DNA of 64,000 bases from Stanieria sp964562685 (GTDB taxonomy: Bacteria; Cyanobacteriota; Cyanobacteriia; Cyanobacteriales; Xenococcaceae), in the NCBI GenBank assembly GCA_964562685.1, contig CAZLUP010000015.1, forward strand, positions 1 through 64,000, written 5' to 3'. Under the pieces are notes generated by a model. It had not been told where the DNA came from, searched no databases, and saw nothing but the letters and a program-made list of their open reading frames with translations. How positions within the stretch are numbered: position 1 is the stretch's first letter; every line of letters starts with the position of its first letter. The translations under genes and the position numbers were made by a program. Of the stretch, positions 18,703 through 27,217 are shown piece after piece.

Positions 18703-20154
18703 ATGGTAGCCACAACAGATAAAACAAACATTGGTAAAATTACTCAAATTATCGGACCTGTAATCGATGCAGTGTTTTCCACCGGCAAAATGCCCCGTAT
18801 TTATAACGCCTTAAGAGTTGAAGGTAAAAATGCAGCCGGTCAGGATGTAGCTGTTACTTGCGAAGTTCAACAACTTCTGGGCGACAACCAAGTCCGCGCG
18901 GTTGCCATGAGCAGTACCGATGGCTTGGTACGAGGTATGGATATTGTTGATACTGGCGCACCAATTAGCGTTCCCGTCGGTAAAGCAACTTTAGGTAGAA
19001 TTTTTAACGTTCTGGGCGAACCTGTAGATAATAAGGGTCCTGTCAATACTAACGAAACTTCTCCTATTCACCGTCCTGCTCCTAAAATTACTGATTTAGA
19101 AACCAAACCCAAAGTATTTGAAACTGGGATTAAGGTTATTGACTTGCTTACTCCTTACCGTCAAGGCGGCAAAATTGGTTTATTTGGTGGTGCTGGAGTA
19201 GGCAAAACCGTAATTATGATGGAGTTGATCAACAACATTGCCATTCAACACGGTGGTGTATCCGTGTTTGGCGGTGTGGGCGAACGTACTCGTGAAGGTA
19301 ATGACCTTTACAATGAAATGATCGAATCTAAGGTAATCAACCCTGATAATCCTGAAGAATCAAAAATCGCTTTAGTATACGGTCAGATGAATGAACCACC
19401 AGGAGCAAGAATGCGGGTAGGTTTATCTGCTTTGACTATGGCGGAATATTTCCGCGATGTGAATAAACAAGACGTACTGTTGTTTATTGATAATATTTTC
19501 CGTTTCGTCCAAGCTGGTTCGGAAGTATCTGCTCTGCTCGGTCGGATGCCTTCTGCGGTAGGATATCAGCCTACTTTGGGTACTGACGTAGGTGATTTAC
19601 AAGAGAGGATTACTTCGACAAAGGAAGGTTCTATCACTTCAATTCAAGCTGTGTATGTTCCTGCAGATGACTTAACTGATCCTGCACCAGCAACCACTTT
19701 TGCTCACTTAGATGGAACTACAGTATTATCCCGTGGTTTGGCTTCCAAAGGGATTTATCCTGCGGTAGACCCCTTAGATTCTACTAGCACCATGTTGCAA
19801 CCTGGGATTGTTGGAGAAGAGCATTATAATACTGCTCGGGCAGTTCAATCTACTTTACAGCGTTATAAAGAACTGCAAGATATTATCGCCATCTTAGGTT
19901 TAGACGAATTATCAGAAGAAGACCGTCTCATTGTTGACCGCGCTCGTAAAATTGAGCGTTTCTTGTCTCAACCTTTCTTCGTAGCTGAAGTATTTACTGG
20001 TTCTCCTGGTAAATATGTTTCTTTAGAACAAACTATCAAAGGCTTCCAGATGATCCTCAATGGTGAATTAGATGATTTACCAGAACAAGCTTTCTATCTG
20101 GTTGGTGATATTGAAGAAGCTAAAGCTAAAGCTGAAAAACTCAAAAAAGGCTAG
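18703..20154 (+). CDS. atpD: ATP synthase F1 subunit beta
   Basis: This is the catalytic subunit of the thylakoid F1Fo ATP synthase. Walker A is GGAGVGKT (about residue 162-169), the catalytic Glu lies in GVGERTREGND, Walker B in VLLFIDNIFRF, and the DELSEED loop appears as DELSEED near residue 400. The length of 483 aa is normal. In cyanobacteria beta and epsilon are separate from the main atp operon, as here. In cyanobacterial naming this gene is also called atpB. It is followed by atpC after 142 bp that contain a palindromic repeat. Confidence 0.99.
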   Translation: MVATTDKTNIGKITQIIGPVIDAVFSTGKMPRIYNALRVEGKNAAGQDVAVTCEVQQLLGDNQVRAVAMSSTDGLVRGMDIVDTGAPISVPVGKATLGRIFNVLGEPVDNKGPVNTNETSPIHRPAPKITDLETKPKVFETGIKVIDLLTPYRQGGKIGLFGGAGVGKTVIMMELINNIAIQHGGVSVFGGVGERTREGNDLYNEMIESKVINPDNPEESKIALVYGQMNEPPGARMRVGLSALTMAEYFRDVNKQDVLLFIDNIFRFVQAGSEVSALLGRMPSAVGYQPTLGTDVGDLQERITSTKEGSITSIQAVYVPADDLTDPAPATTFAHLDGTTVLSRGLASKGIYPAVDPLDSTSTMLQPGIVGEEHYNTARAVQSTLQRYKELQDIIAILGLDELSEEDRLIVDRARKIERFLSQPFFVAEVFTGSPGKYVSLEQTIKGFQMILNGELDDLPEQAFYLVGDIEEAKAKAEKLKKG

Positions 20155-20236
20155 ATGGCAGTTAACAGTGACCAGTAAACACTGAATAAGGACAGGCATG
20201 ATAGACGTGTCTCTGGTAACTGGTAACTAATAATCG

Positions 20237-20265
20237 GTGTACAGACGCGAAATTTCGCGTCTACA
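20237..20265. repeat. Palindromic repeat between atpD and atpC
   Basis: The near-perfect palindrome has GTGTA/CAGACGCGAAA paired with TTTCGCGTCT/ACAC. It sits 32 bp before atpC. The surrounding sequence contains AACTGGTAACT-like direct repeats, typical of cyanobacterial intergenic repeat islands. It could attenuate or process the atpD-atpC transcript; that is inference. Confidence 0.75.
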
Positions 20266-20296
20266 CTAATAATTGATCATTGATAACTGAAATAAG

Positions 20297-20713
20297 ATGG
20301 CATTAACTTTAAAAGTCATTACTCCAGATAAAACTGTTTGGAATGACAAGGTTGAAGAAATAGTTTTACCAAGTACAACTGGACAATTAGGTATTCTTTC
20401 TGGTCATGCTCCGTTATTAAGTGCGCTTGATATTGGTGTCATGAGAATTCGCCCAGGCAAACAATGGAAAGCGATCGCTTTAATGGGCGGTTTTGCGGAA
20501 GTGGAAAACAATGAAGTGAAAGTTTTGGTCAATGGCGCAGAAATGGGCGAAACAATTGACAAAACAACCGCTAAAGCAGAATTTGACCAAGCTCAAAGTC
20601 GTTTTCAAACAGCCGACAAAGGTAGCGATCGCCAAGAAAAATTCCAAGCAACTCAAGCCCTAAAACGAGCTAGAGCGCGTTTTCAAGCAGCAGGTGGTGT
20701 TGTCTCAATTTAA
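20297..20713 (+). CDS. atpC: ATP synthase F1 subunit epsilon
   Basis: Epsilon joins the rotor stalk and inhibits wasteful ATP hydrolysis. The 138-aa protein has the beta-sandwich start LKVITPDKTVWNDKVEEIVL and LPSTTGQLGILSGHAPLLSA, followed by the C-terminal helical hairpin rich in Ala, Lys and Gln. The order atpD-atpC is the usual cyanobacterial arrangement. A hairpin follows the stop and separates it from the convergent PSRP-3 gene. Confidence 0.98.
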   Translation: MALTLKVITPDKTVWNDKVEEIVLPSTTGQLGILSGHAPLLSALDIGVMRIRPGKQWKAIALMGGFAEVENNEVKVLVNGAEMGETIDKTTAKAEFDQAQSRFQTADKGSDRQEKFQATQALKRARARFQAAGGVVSI

Positions 20714-20723
20714 ACTATAAATG

Positions 20724-20750
20724 AGGGCAGAGTTATCAAACTTCTGCCCT
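20724..20750. terminator. Bidirectional hairpin, atpC / PSRP-3
   Basis: AGGGCAGA-GTT pairs with AAC-TTCTGCCCT around a 4-base loop, between two convergent genes. T-rich or A-rich sequence lies on each side, so it can serve both strands. Confidence 0.7.
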
Positions 20751-20776
20751 AAATCATTAGTAAAAATTTAAAAATA

Positions 20777-21079
20777 TTAGTTAGTACCACTAAAAACTAC
20801 GTCAGGAAACTTATCTTGAGCTTGCATCATGGTAGTAGTTTTTCCATGTTCTTGCCAAAAATTGATGACCTCTGTGGCTTTGTTGAGGACTTCAATTCTT
20901 TCATTTTCTGCAATCCAATGCTTTGCTTCTAGTTCGTCGTGTAGCTGCTGCCAAGCATCATTACGTGGCCAAAAGAAATAAGCAGTTAATGGGCTTGTTC
21001 CCTTGCCTACTACTTGATCTACTGCAATAGCTACATCCTTATCTAACCATAGAACTTTTAAAGTAAATCTTGACTCCAA
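20777..21079 (-). CDS. 30S ribosomal protein PSRP-3 (Ycf65-like)
   Basis: The 100-aa protein matches Ycf65/PSRP-3, a small-subunit ribosomal protein shared by cyanobacteria and plastids. Conserved segments are FTLKVLWLDKDVAIAVDQVV, GTSPLTAYFFWPRNDAW and NKATEVINFWQEH. The start appears to be a TTG at 21079, since a strong GGAGG lies 6 bases upstream and no ATG is available. It converges on atpC and is divergent from the HAD hydrolase gene. Confidence 0.92.
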   Translation of the reverse strand: MESRFTLKVLWLDKDVAIAVDQVVGKGTSPLTAYFFWPRNDAWQQLHDELEAKHWIAENERIEVLNKATEVINFWQEHGKTTTMMQAQDKFPDVVFSGTN

Positions 21080-21147
21080 TTAAGCCTCCGACTTGATTCA
21101 ATTAAATTGTCATAATAAACCTAATTTATTATATCTTATCTGTTGCC

Positions 21148-21942
21148 ATGCAAACCGAAAATTTTACCACACTTGTAGTATTTGATATTGACGGAGTAAT
21201 TAGAGATGTGGGTAATTCTTATCGTAGAGCGATCGCAGATACGGTAGAGTATTTTACCCAAGGTAAATATCGACCGACAATGATTGAGATTGACCAACTC
21301 AAAAGTGAAGGAGTTTGGAATAATGATTGGGAAGCGTCACGCGAGTTAGTTTATCGCTATTGGCAATCTCAGGGGCAACAACGGCAGCAAATTGCTTTAG
21401 ACTATGATGAGTTAGTTGGTTTTTTTCAGGGCAAATATCGGGGTTTAAACCCCCAACAGTGGGATGGTTATATCACAACCGAACCACTTCTATTATCAAC
21501 TGAATATCTCCAACAATTAACCGCCGAGCAAATCGGCTGGGGATTTTTTAGTGGGGCGACTAGAGGTTCAGCCGAATACGTCTTGAAAAACCGTCTGGGT
21601 TTAGCAGAAACTATTTTAGTAGCGATGGAAGATGCACCGAGTAAACCTGATCCTACTGGTTTATTTAAAGCGATCGCCAAATTAGAAAGTAATCATTCAA
21701 GTTTAACTCCCGTTCTTTATGTCGGGGATACGGTGGCAGATATGTACACCATTACTCAGGCGCAACAAATTCAACCAGAACGTCTTTGGTTGGGTGTTGG
21801 AGTGTTGCCTCCTCATGTTCAAGCTACTTCACAGCAAAGAGAATATACCAACAAATTAATTACTGCTGGGGCGACTACAGTCTTAAATAATGTAGAACAG
21901 TTGAGTGGTCGTTTAATTCAACAATTAATTTCAGATAGTTAA
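21148..21942 (+). CDS. HAD-superfamily hydrolase, TIGR01548-like
   Basis: The protein has the HAD motif I VVFDIDGVIRDVGNSYRRA, motif II FFSGATRGSAEYVL (Ser), Lys in PSKPDP and the acidic motif IV YVGDTVADMYT. Motif I has Asp-x-Asp, so it should be an active phosphatase. It matches the cyanobacterial TIGR01548 subfamily of unknown substrate, related to IA-type hydrolases. The length of 264 aa is normal. No operon partner; the substrate cannot be inferred from neighbours. Confidence 0.85.
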   Translation: MQTENFTTLVVFDIDGVIRDVGNSYRRAIADTVEYFTQGKYRPTMIEIDQLKSEGVWNNDWEASRELVYRYWQSQGQQRQQIALDYDELVGFFQGKYRGLNPQQWDGYITTEPLLLSTEYLQQLTAEQIGWGFFSGATRGSAEYVLKNRLGLAETILVAMEDAPSKPDPTGLFKAIAKLESNHSSLTPVLYVGDTVADMYTITQAQQIQPERLWLGVGVLPPHVQATSQQREYTNKLITAGATTVLNNVEQLSGRLIQQLISDS

Positions 21943-21978
21943 AGCGATCGCTATTTAAACTTGAAATAAATTGAGCCG

Positions 21979-22404
21979 TTATTTTGCGTAATTATTAATC
22001 TGTTGCAGCATCGCAATAATTTGTTGATTGGCTTCAGGAAAAGGATATTGTTTCATTTCGGTTATGCTTACCCAACGAATCTCTTCACATTCAATTGGTT
22101 GAGGTTCACCATCAAGATGCTCACAATCATGCACAAATAAAGTCACATCAAAATTGGGGTAACGATGGGTAATCGTAATCAAGCGATCGCGTACGACAAT
22201 TTCTATGCCTAATTCTTCTTGAATTTCTCTCTTGATACACTCCTGAATCGTTTCTGCTGGTTCAACTTTCCCTCCTGGAAATTCCCACAAACCAGCCATA
22301 TCGCCTTGGGAGCGTCTGCGATCTATTAAGATTTTTCCTTGTTGATTACGAATGACTGCTACCCCAATTTTTTTATGAGGTACGGTAGGAACTATTTTGG
22401 TCAT
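21979..22404 (-). CDS. mutT: 8-oxo-dGTP diphosphatase MutT
   Basis: MutT removes oxidised dGTP from the nucleotide pool. The full Nudix box is present: GGKVEPAETIQ...REIQEELGIEI, matching Gx5Ex7REUxEExGU. The N-terminal VGVAVIRNQQGKILIDRR and the GLWEFPGG segment are typical of true MutT proteins. The length of 141 aa is normal. It converges on the HAD gene. A role in protection from photosynthetic oxidative stress is inferred. Confidence 0.9.
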   Translation of the reverse strand: MTKIVPTVPHKKIGVAVIRNQQGKILIDRRRSQGDMAGLWEFPGGKVEPAETIQECIKREIQEELGIEIVVRDRLITITHRYPNFDVTLFVHDCEHLDGEPQPIECEEIRWVSITEMKQYPFPEANQQIIAMLQQINNYAK

Positions 22405-22572
22405 GAATAATGATTGCTTTGATTTATCTCAAACCAAATTCGTAGATATCCTAAAAATTTTTCAGGACGCAAAAAAACCTATTGTTTTAACAATTAGAGA
22501 TTAAATTTCAAATTAGCAGTTTAACCTAATTGCTTGACAATATTATAAAAGTATTTGTAGAAAACTAGACAA

Positions 22573-22911
22573 CTATTCGTCTTCGTAAAAACTTCCTTCT
22601 AACTGTTGAAGCGACTTTTCAAAGGTCATGCGTTGCTCAGCATTACGAAGAAAATACCCACTCATCATCGCAGACGCTAATAACCTACCTAAATCCTCTC
22701 TACTAGTGCTAATCGACACCTCAAATTGTTCTGAAGGAAGATTGCCTAACAAACCAATAATATTGCGTTCCATAACCTGAAAAACTTCATGGGATTCAGG
22801 CTTGGAAAGTTGTGCAATCGTATCTGGACTCAAAGACTGAACGTATTGCCAGAGTCTATTACTTTCAGTTTCACTACCGAAGATGTTTTTAGAGCGATGT
22901 TCTTGATTCAC
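22573..22911 (-). CDS. DUF760 family protein
   Basis: This 112-aa protein resembles the DUF760 family of cyanobacteria and plants. The conserved part is LPSEQFEVSISTSREDLGRL followed by LASAMMSGYFLRNAEQRM. The start is a GTG at 22911 with an ideal AAGGAGG site 6 bases upstream. There is no signal peptide or membrane helix. In plants some members relate to chloroplast protein turnover, but no role is established here. It is the first gene downstream of the sigma-factor region but on its own promoter. Confidence 0.75.
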   Translation of the reverse strand: MNQEHRSKNIFGSETESNRLWQYVQSLSPDTIAQLSKPESHEVFQVMERNIIGLLGNLPSEQFEVSISTSREDLGRLLASAMMSGYFLRNAEQRMTFEKSLQQLEGSFYEDE

Positions 22912-23060
22912 CGAATACCTCCTTATCGTGGTTTTGGTGTTATGGGTCGTTACATTGATTCAGCAATCTTCATTATTTAATGTAACAATTGTATAACTTA
23001 ATCATGGTCGGTAGAACCGAACCAAACCGATCTAATTCCCCGACCTATTTACGTTTGAGT

Positions 23061-24017
23061 TCAACTAGCAAGATATTCGCGAATAGTAGTTTTTTGTTTG
23101 CGTAATTTGGCGAGAGCTTCTCGTTCAATTTGACGTACTCTTTCACGACTGATATTAAGACAATCTCCAATTTTAGCTAGAGTAAGAGGTTTGCCGTCTG
23201 ATAAACCAAATCTTAGAGAAATTACTTCCCGTTGTTGGGGAGTTAAATCGGTCATCAATTTGTCTAGATCTTTGCGAAGAGAGGAGTAGGTAGCATAGTC
23301 TTCTGGTGAAGCACCAGTATCTTCTAGCATATCTCCGAGTTCGGTATCATTGTTATCGCCGACGCGGACATCTAAAGAAATTGGCTGACGAGATTTTTCT
23401 AAATATTCTCGAACTTGTTTGGGTGTTAGGTCTAGTTCTTCTGCTAATTCGGAAATGGTAGCTGTTCTACCTTTTTGTTGTGCTAGTTGTCGTTGAGCTT
23501 TTTTGATTTTATTGAGTTTTTCAGTAATATGAATCGGTAAACGGATCGTTCTGCCTTTTTCTGCGATCGCTCTGGTAATGGCTTGACGAATCCACCAATA
23601 AGCATAGGTGGAGAAACGATAACCTTTGGTAGGGTCAAATTTTTCTACACCTCTTTGCATACCAATGGTACCTTCTTGAATTAAATCAAGTAGATCGAGA
23701 TTCCGTTTGAGGTATTTTTTAGCGACAGAAACTACTAAACGAAGATTCGCTTCGACCATTTTACGTTTGGCTGCTTCTCCTGCTTGAATGATATTACGTA
23801 ATTCTTCTACCGTAATTTTCGCAGCATCAGCCCATTGAGCTTCAGTTGGTTCTTCTCCTAACTTATCTTGAAGAGATTCTTTGACTTTTTCTACCTTAAT
23901 TTGCTGTTGGACTCTTTTGGCGTAAAGAATTTCTTCTTCGTGAGTCAACAGAGGTACTCTTCCTATCTCTTTGAGATAACTTCTGACAAGATCGTTAGAT
24001 TTGGTCGCTGATTTCAT
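23061..24017 (-). CDS. Group 2 sigma-70 factor (RpoD/SigA family)
   Basis: Regions 1.2 to 4.2 are all visible and region 1.1 is absent, so this is a non-essential group 2 factor. Region 2 includes LRLVVSVAKKYLKRNLDLLDLIQEG and YAYWWIRQAITRAIA; region 4.2 has TLAKIGDCLNISRERVRQIE. The 318-aa length and the start KSNDLVRSYLKEIGRVPLL fit the SigB/SigD class, but I cannot choose between them. Its leader carries a CTGACGG/CCGTCAG hairpin (24061-24084). A second sigma gene lies 2.1 kb away on the same strand. Confidence 0.92.
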   Translation of the reverse strand: MKSATKSNDLVRSYLKEIGRVPLLTHEEEILYAKRVQQQIKVEKVKESLQDKLGEEPTEAQWADAAKITVEELRNIIQAGEAAKRKMVEANLRLVVSVAKKYLKRNLDLLDLIQEGTIGMQRGVEKFDPTKGYRFSTYAYWWIRQAITRAIAEKGRTIRLPIHITEKLNKIKKAQRQLAQQKGRTATISELAEELDLTPKQVREYLEKSRQPISLDVRVGDNNDTELGDMLEDTGASPEDYATYSSLRKDLDKLMTDLTPQQREVISLRFGLSDGKPLTLAKIGDCLNISRERVRQIEREALAKLRKQKTTIREYLAS

Positions 24018-24594
24018 GGTTTGAGTTGGCTAGGTGATAATTAGGGTTGAAAAAACCACCCTGACGGTAGAGTGTTTCCGTCAGCTTGACGATGGAGTTA
24101 TTATTAAAAATGTGTGAACTTATATTAAGAAAAAACGCTATCTGATTGGTTAATTGGGATTGCTTTTTCGGATTTAATTGAAAAAGGCGATTAATTTATA
24201 CTTTTACTGTGGTTGATTTTAATGATTTAAAAATGCGCTCGCGCTTGATGGCTACTTAAGTGATTAGCTTTCTATTACTAGAATACACGATTTTGTTAAA
24301 TATTGTAACTTTACTTAGAAAAGCAAACTATAATACATTGGATGTTAAATTTTATATCCTTAATGATTAGCTTACCGAGAGAAAGGTGCTGAAAGTGCAT
24401 CTTAGACAACAAAATTTCTCGCTTACGGCAATTTAATCAATAATTTAATAATTACTCCTTTTTGTAATATATTGCAATACAACAATTCCAATTATGAGTT
24501 TTGATTATGTCAAACTCAAGTACAGTTTGCTTAGTAGACAACTTAAGTTGAATAACCGACACTAAGTAACGGAAATTAAATTGTTAATTTACTC
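24018..24594. promoter_or_regulatory. Long divergent region, sigma factor / phosphatase, with leader hairpin
   Basis: About 580 bp without a gene. A hairpin with CTGACGG (24061-24067) and CCGTCAG (24078-24084) lies 44 bases upstream of the sigma-factor start and would be in its mRNA leader. Further upstream the sequence is AT-rich, with no reading frame or RNA that I recognise. The length suggests complex control of the sigma gene. Confidence 0.45.
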
Positions 24595-25233
24595 ATGAGA
24601 CAAACAATTTGGATTGCCAGACATGGCAATCGTTTTGATTTTGTTAACCCCCAATGGTTTAATGATGCTATTAGACGTTACGATCCGCCTCTATCTGAAG
24701 ATGGTTTCATCCAAGCTCAACAATTAGGCAGCAGGCTTAAAGGAGAGCAAATTACTCAAATTTTTTCATCTCCTTTTCTACGGACTATTCAAACAGCTAA
24801 CGAAGTTGCGGAAATACTAGATTTACCGATTAAATTAGAAGCAGGATTAAGTGAATGGCACAACGCAGATTGGATGAGTGAATTACCTCAAACCCATCCG
24901 AGAGAATATTTAGAAATTCATTATCCTCGGATTGATTGGACTTATCAATCTCAGATTTTTCCTCAATACCCCGAAAGTGAAAGAGAAGTAAATACTAGAA
25001 CAATGGCGATCGCCCAAAAACTAGTTAGTAAATATACTGAAAATATTCTCTTAGTTGGTCATAGTGCTTCTGTATTGGGTGCTACCAGAGGATTGGTAAC
25101 GGGCGATCCTGTTGTCAAAACTCCTTTATGTTGTTTAGTTAAACTAGTTCGCGAGCATCATCAATGGCATCTGGAATTAAATGGAGATACTTCTCACTTA
25201 AGTCTAACAGAACAGAAAGTTAGCTTGAATTAA
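24595..25233 (+). CDS. Histidine phosphatase family protein
   Basis: This is a phosphoglycerate-mutase-like enzyme. The catalytic His lies in IWIARHGNRFDF, the second His in LLVGHSASVLG, with Arg in SSPFLRTIQTA. The 212-aa length is typical of small family members similar to the UBASH3/Sts type, which often dephosphorylate proteins or small metabolites. The substrate is unknown. It lies between two group 2 sigma genes and converges on one of them with a 9-bp gap; a link to them is only suggestive. Confidence 0.85.
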   Translation: MRQTIWIARHGNRFDFVNPQWFNDAIRRYDPPLSEDGFIQAQQLGSRLKGEQITQIFSSPFLRTIQTANEVAEILDLPIKLEAGLSEWHNADWMSELPQTHPREYLEIHYPRIDWTYQSQIFPQYPESEREVNTRTMAIAQKLVSKYTENILLVGHSASVLGATRGLVTGDPVVKTPLCCLVKLVREHHQWHLELNGDTSHLSLTEQKVSLN

Positions 25234-25242
25234 TCTTTAAAA

Positions 25243-26118
25243 TTATCCAAAGGATACTTCAAGTTGAATGGCTCGTTTTTTAAGCAGTTTCATTGCTCTA
25301 TGAATAATTTGTCTAACTCGTTCACGGCTGATACCACAACGAGTTCCTATTTCTTCGTAGGTTTTAGGAATACCATCATCAAGACCATAACGCAAAGAGA
25401 TGACATCTTGTTGTTTAGGAGAAAGAGTTTCGAGTAGACTGGCAATCTGGTTACTTCTTTCAGTTTCAGTCACAATTTCGGTAGGAGAAGGAGAATCAGT
25501 TGCTAAAATCTGAGCAAGCTCAGTTTGATTTTCATCAATTTTGACATTAAGGCTTTTTAATTTAGTTTTTTGGGCTGCTGCTTTAATAATTCTAAGTTTT
25601 TTGAGATTTAATTTCATTTCTCTAGCTATTTCTCGTTCGGTAGGCTGTCTACCCAATTCTTGAGACAATTGACGAGTTATTTTTTTGATCTTATTAAGGT
25701 CTTGAATAATATGAATTGGTAAACGAATTGCTCGAGATTGATTTGCGATCGCACGAGTTACGGCTTGACGAATCCACCAATAAGCATAAGTTGAGAATTT
25801 GTAACCTTTATCGGGATCGAATTTTTCGATAGCTCGAATTAAACCCAAGCTGCCTTCTTGAATGAGATCGAGTAAAGATAAACCGCGATTTTGATATTTT
25901 TTGGCAATGGAGACTACTAAACGCAAATTAGCTTGAGTCATTTGTTGTTTAGCCAACTGTCCTTGTCTAACAATTTCTTGTTCCTCTGGGGTAAGTTGTT
26001 CTTTTTCTAGCAAAGGCAACATTAATTGTACTTGATTAGCTAAATCAACTTCTTGGGTTGCACTAAGAAGAGGAATGCGTCCAATTTGTTTGAGATAAAT
26101 TTCGATGTTATTTGACAT
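25243..26118 (-). CDS. Group 2 sigma-70 factor, second copy
   Basis: A second RpoD-family factor without region 1.1. Region 2 shows LRLVVSIAKKYQNRGLSLLDLIQEGS and YAYWWIRQAVTRAIA, region 4.2 ends CGISRERVRQIIHRAMKLL. The likely start is the ATG at 26118 (MSNNIEIYLKQIGRIPLLS), which aligns with the other sigma protein. The frame is open to 26172 but the extension is not sigma-like. It diverges from its neighbour copy in region 3 and 4 and has a shorter linker after region 1.2, so it is a distinct group 2 member and not a recent duplicate. Confidence 0.9.
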   Translation of the reverse strand: MSNNIEIYLKQIGRIPLLSATQEVDLANQVQLMLPLLEKEQLTPEEQEIVRQGQLAKQQMTQANLRLVVSIAKKYQNRGLSLLDLIQEGSLGLIRAIEKFDPDKGYKFSTYAYWWIRQAVTRAIANQSRAIRLPIHIIQDLNKIKKITRQLSQELGRQPTEREIAREMKLNLKKLRIIKAAAQKTKLKSLNVKIDENQTELAQILATDSPSPTEIVTETERSNQIASLLETLSPKQQDVISLRYGLDDGIPKTYEEIGTRCGISRERVRQIIHRAMKLLKKRAIQLEVSFG

Positions 26119-26379
26119 AATTAAACCCAAATTAATTAATAAGTAACATTTGTAATGTTTTTTCTCTAACAATTAGTTCAGAGCAAGGAATAATATTTTG
26201 ATATAAACAAATAAATTCACTATAATCAGCTAAGTCATCTAATCTAATCAGGTTTAAAATATTTTCAGCTGTTAACCAAATAATTATTTTAGATAAACCT
26301 TTTTTACTTAATATATGCGCCATAATACTAGCGAGCGATTTTTCAACTCCTAGATTTTTAATATGTAAAATAATTACCT

Positions 26380-26423
26380 GTGAACAGTACCCTGGCTTGA
26401 AAAGCCAGGGCTTGCGTTCACTT
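26380..26423. repeat. Palindromic repeat, copy 2
   Basis: This is the exact reverse complement of the element at 12-55 across 44 bases, with unrelated flanks. It lies between the second sigma gene and the SDR remnant. The sequence AT-rich outside, GC-rich inside, differs from its surroundings. Confidence 0.85.
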
Positions 26424-26562
26424 TGTAAATAAAAGGTTAACTATTTTAGATCGGCTCTAGAAAATAGTTAATTAATATAATTATTTGCCCGCATTAAAAT
26501 GGTAAATATTTTATTTTAAAGAACAATCTTTCATCGGATATATAAATTATTAGTAAATAGTC

Positions 26563-27093
26563 TTATTCTCCTGCTGACCAAGGTTGTAAAAAATCCGCAT
26601 AAAGAGTTAAACCACCATCAACAAACAAAGTCTGACCTGTAATATAAGCTGCATCAGAAGAAACATTAATAATAATACCGCCTTGTTTAGTTGCTAAAAA
26701 ATGTTTAATAGCTTCGGTGGCACAAAGATAAGTACCTCGTAAATTAACAGCAATTACTTGGTCAATTTGAAGAGAAGGACTAGCCTTTTGTAACCCGGCA
26801 TTATTGATTAAAATATCTAAACTGCCTAATTTTTCAATTACTTCTCGACACATTCTGACAACATCTTCAGCTTCAGAAACATCTCCTTCTACTGGTATTG
26901 CTTGTCCACCACAACTTCTAACTTGAGAACAATTCTGTTCAACTAACTTTTTAGTCTCATCAAGTTTATCAGGATCATTACGATAATTAAGAGCAACATT
27001 AGCACCTTCTGAAGCAAAACGTACAGCGATCGCTTGTCCAATCCCAGAAGTTGCACCAGTGATTAAAACATTTTTTCCTGTTAATCCTTTCAT
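26563..27093 (-). pseudogene. SDR oxidoreductase (glucose-1-dehydrogenase-like) with internal deletions
   Basis: The Rossmann start is intact (LITGATSGIGQAIA), as are ILINNAGLQKA and the C-terminal AAYITGQTLFVDGGLTLY typical of cyanobacterial glucose-1-dehydrogenase-like SDRs. However the protein is 176 aa against about 265 in the family. The segment after INVSS jumps straight to DAAYITGQ, which removes about 80 residues including the catalytic Tyr-x3-Lys. About 7-8 further residues are missing before DQVIAVNLRG. Both losses keep the frame, so a stable but catalytically dead protein is possible. I call it a pseudogene; an assembly error is the other option. Confidence 0.8.
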
Positions 27094-27217
27094 TGAATTT
27101 AAATTAGATAGAGTTTTTAAAATTTCTGCTCAACTTACAAGCTACTTGCTTTTCAATATTTAGCAAGAGAAACTCCTCAATAAATCCTTCTCTAGTAATA
27201 AATAATTAATTTAATTT

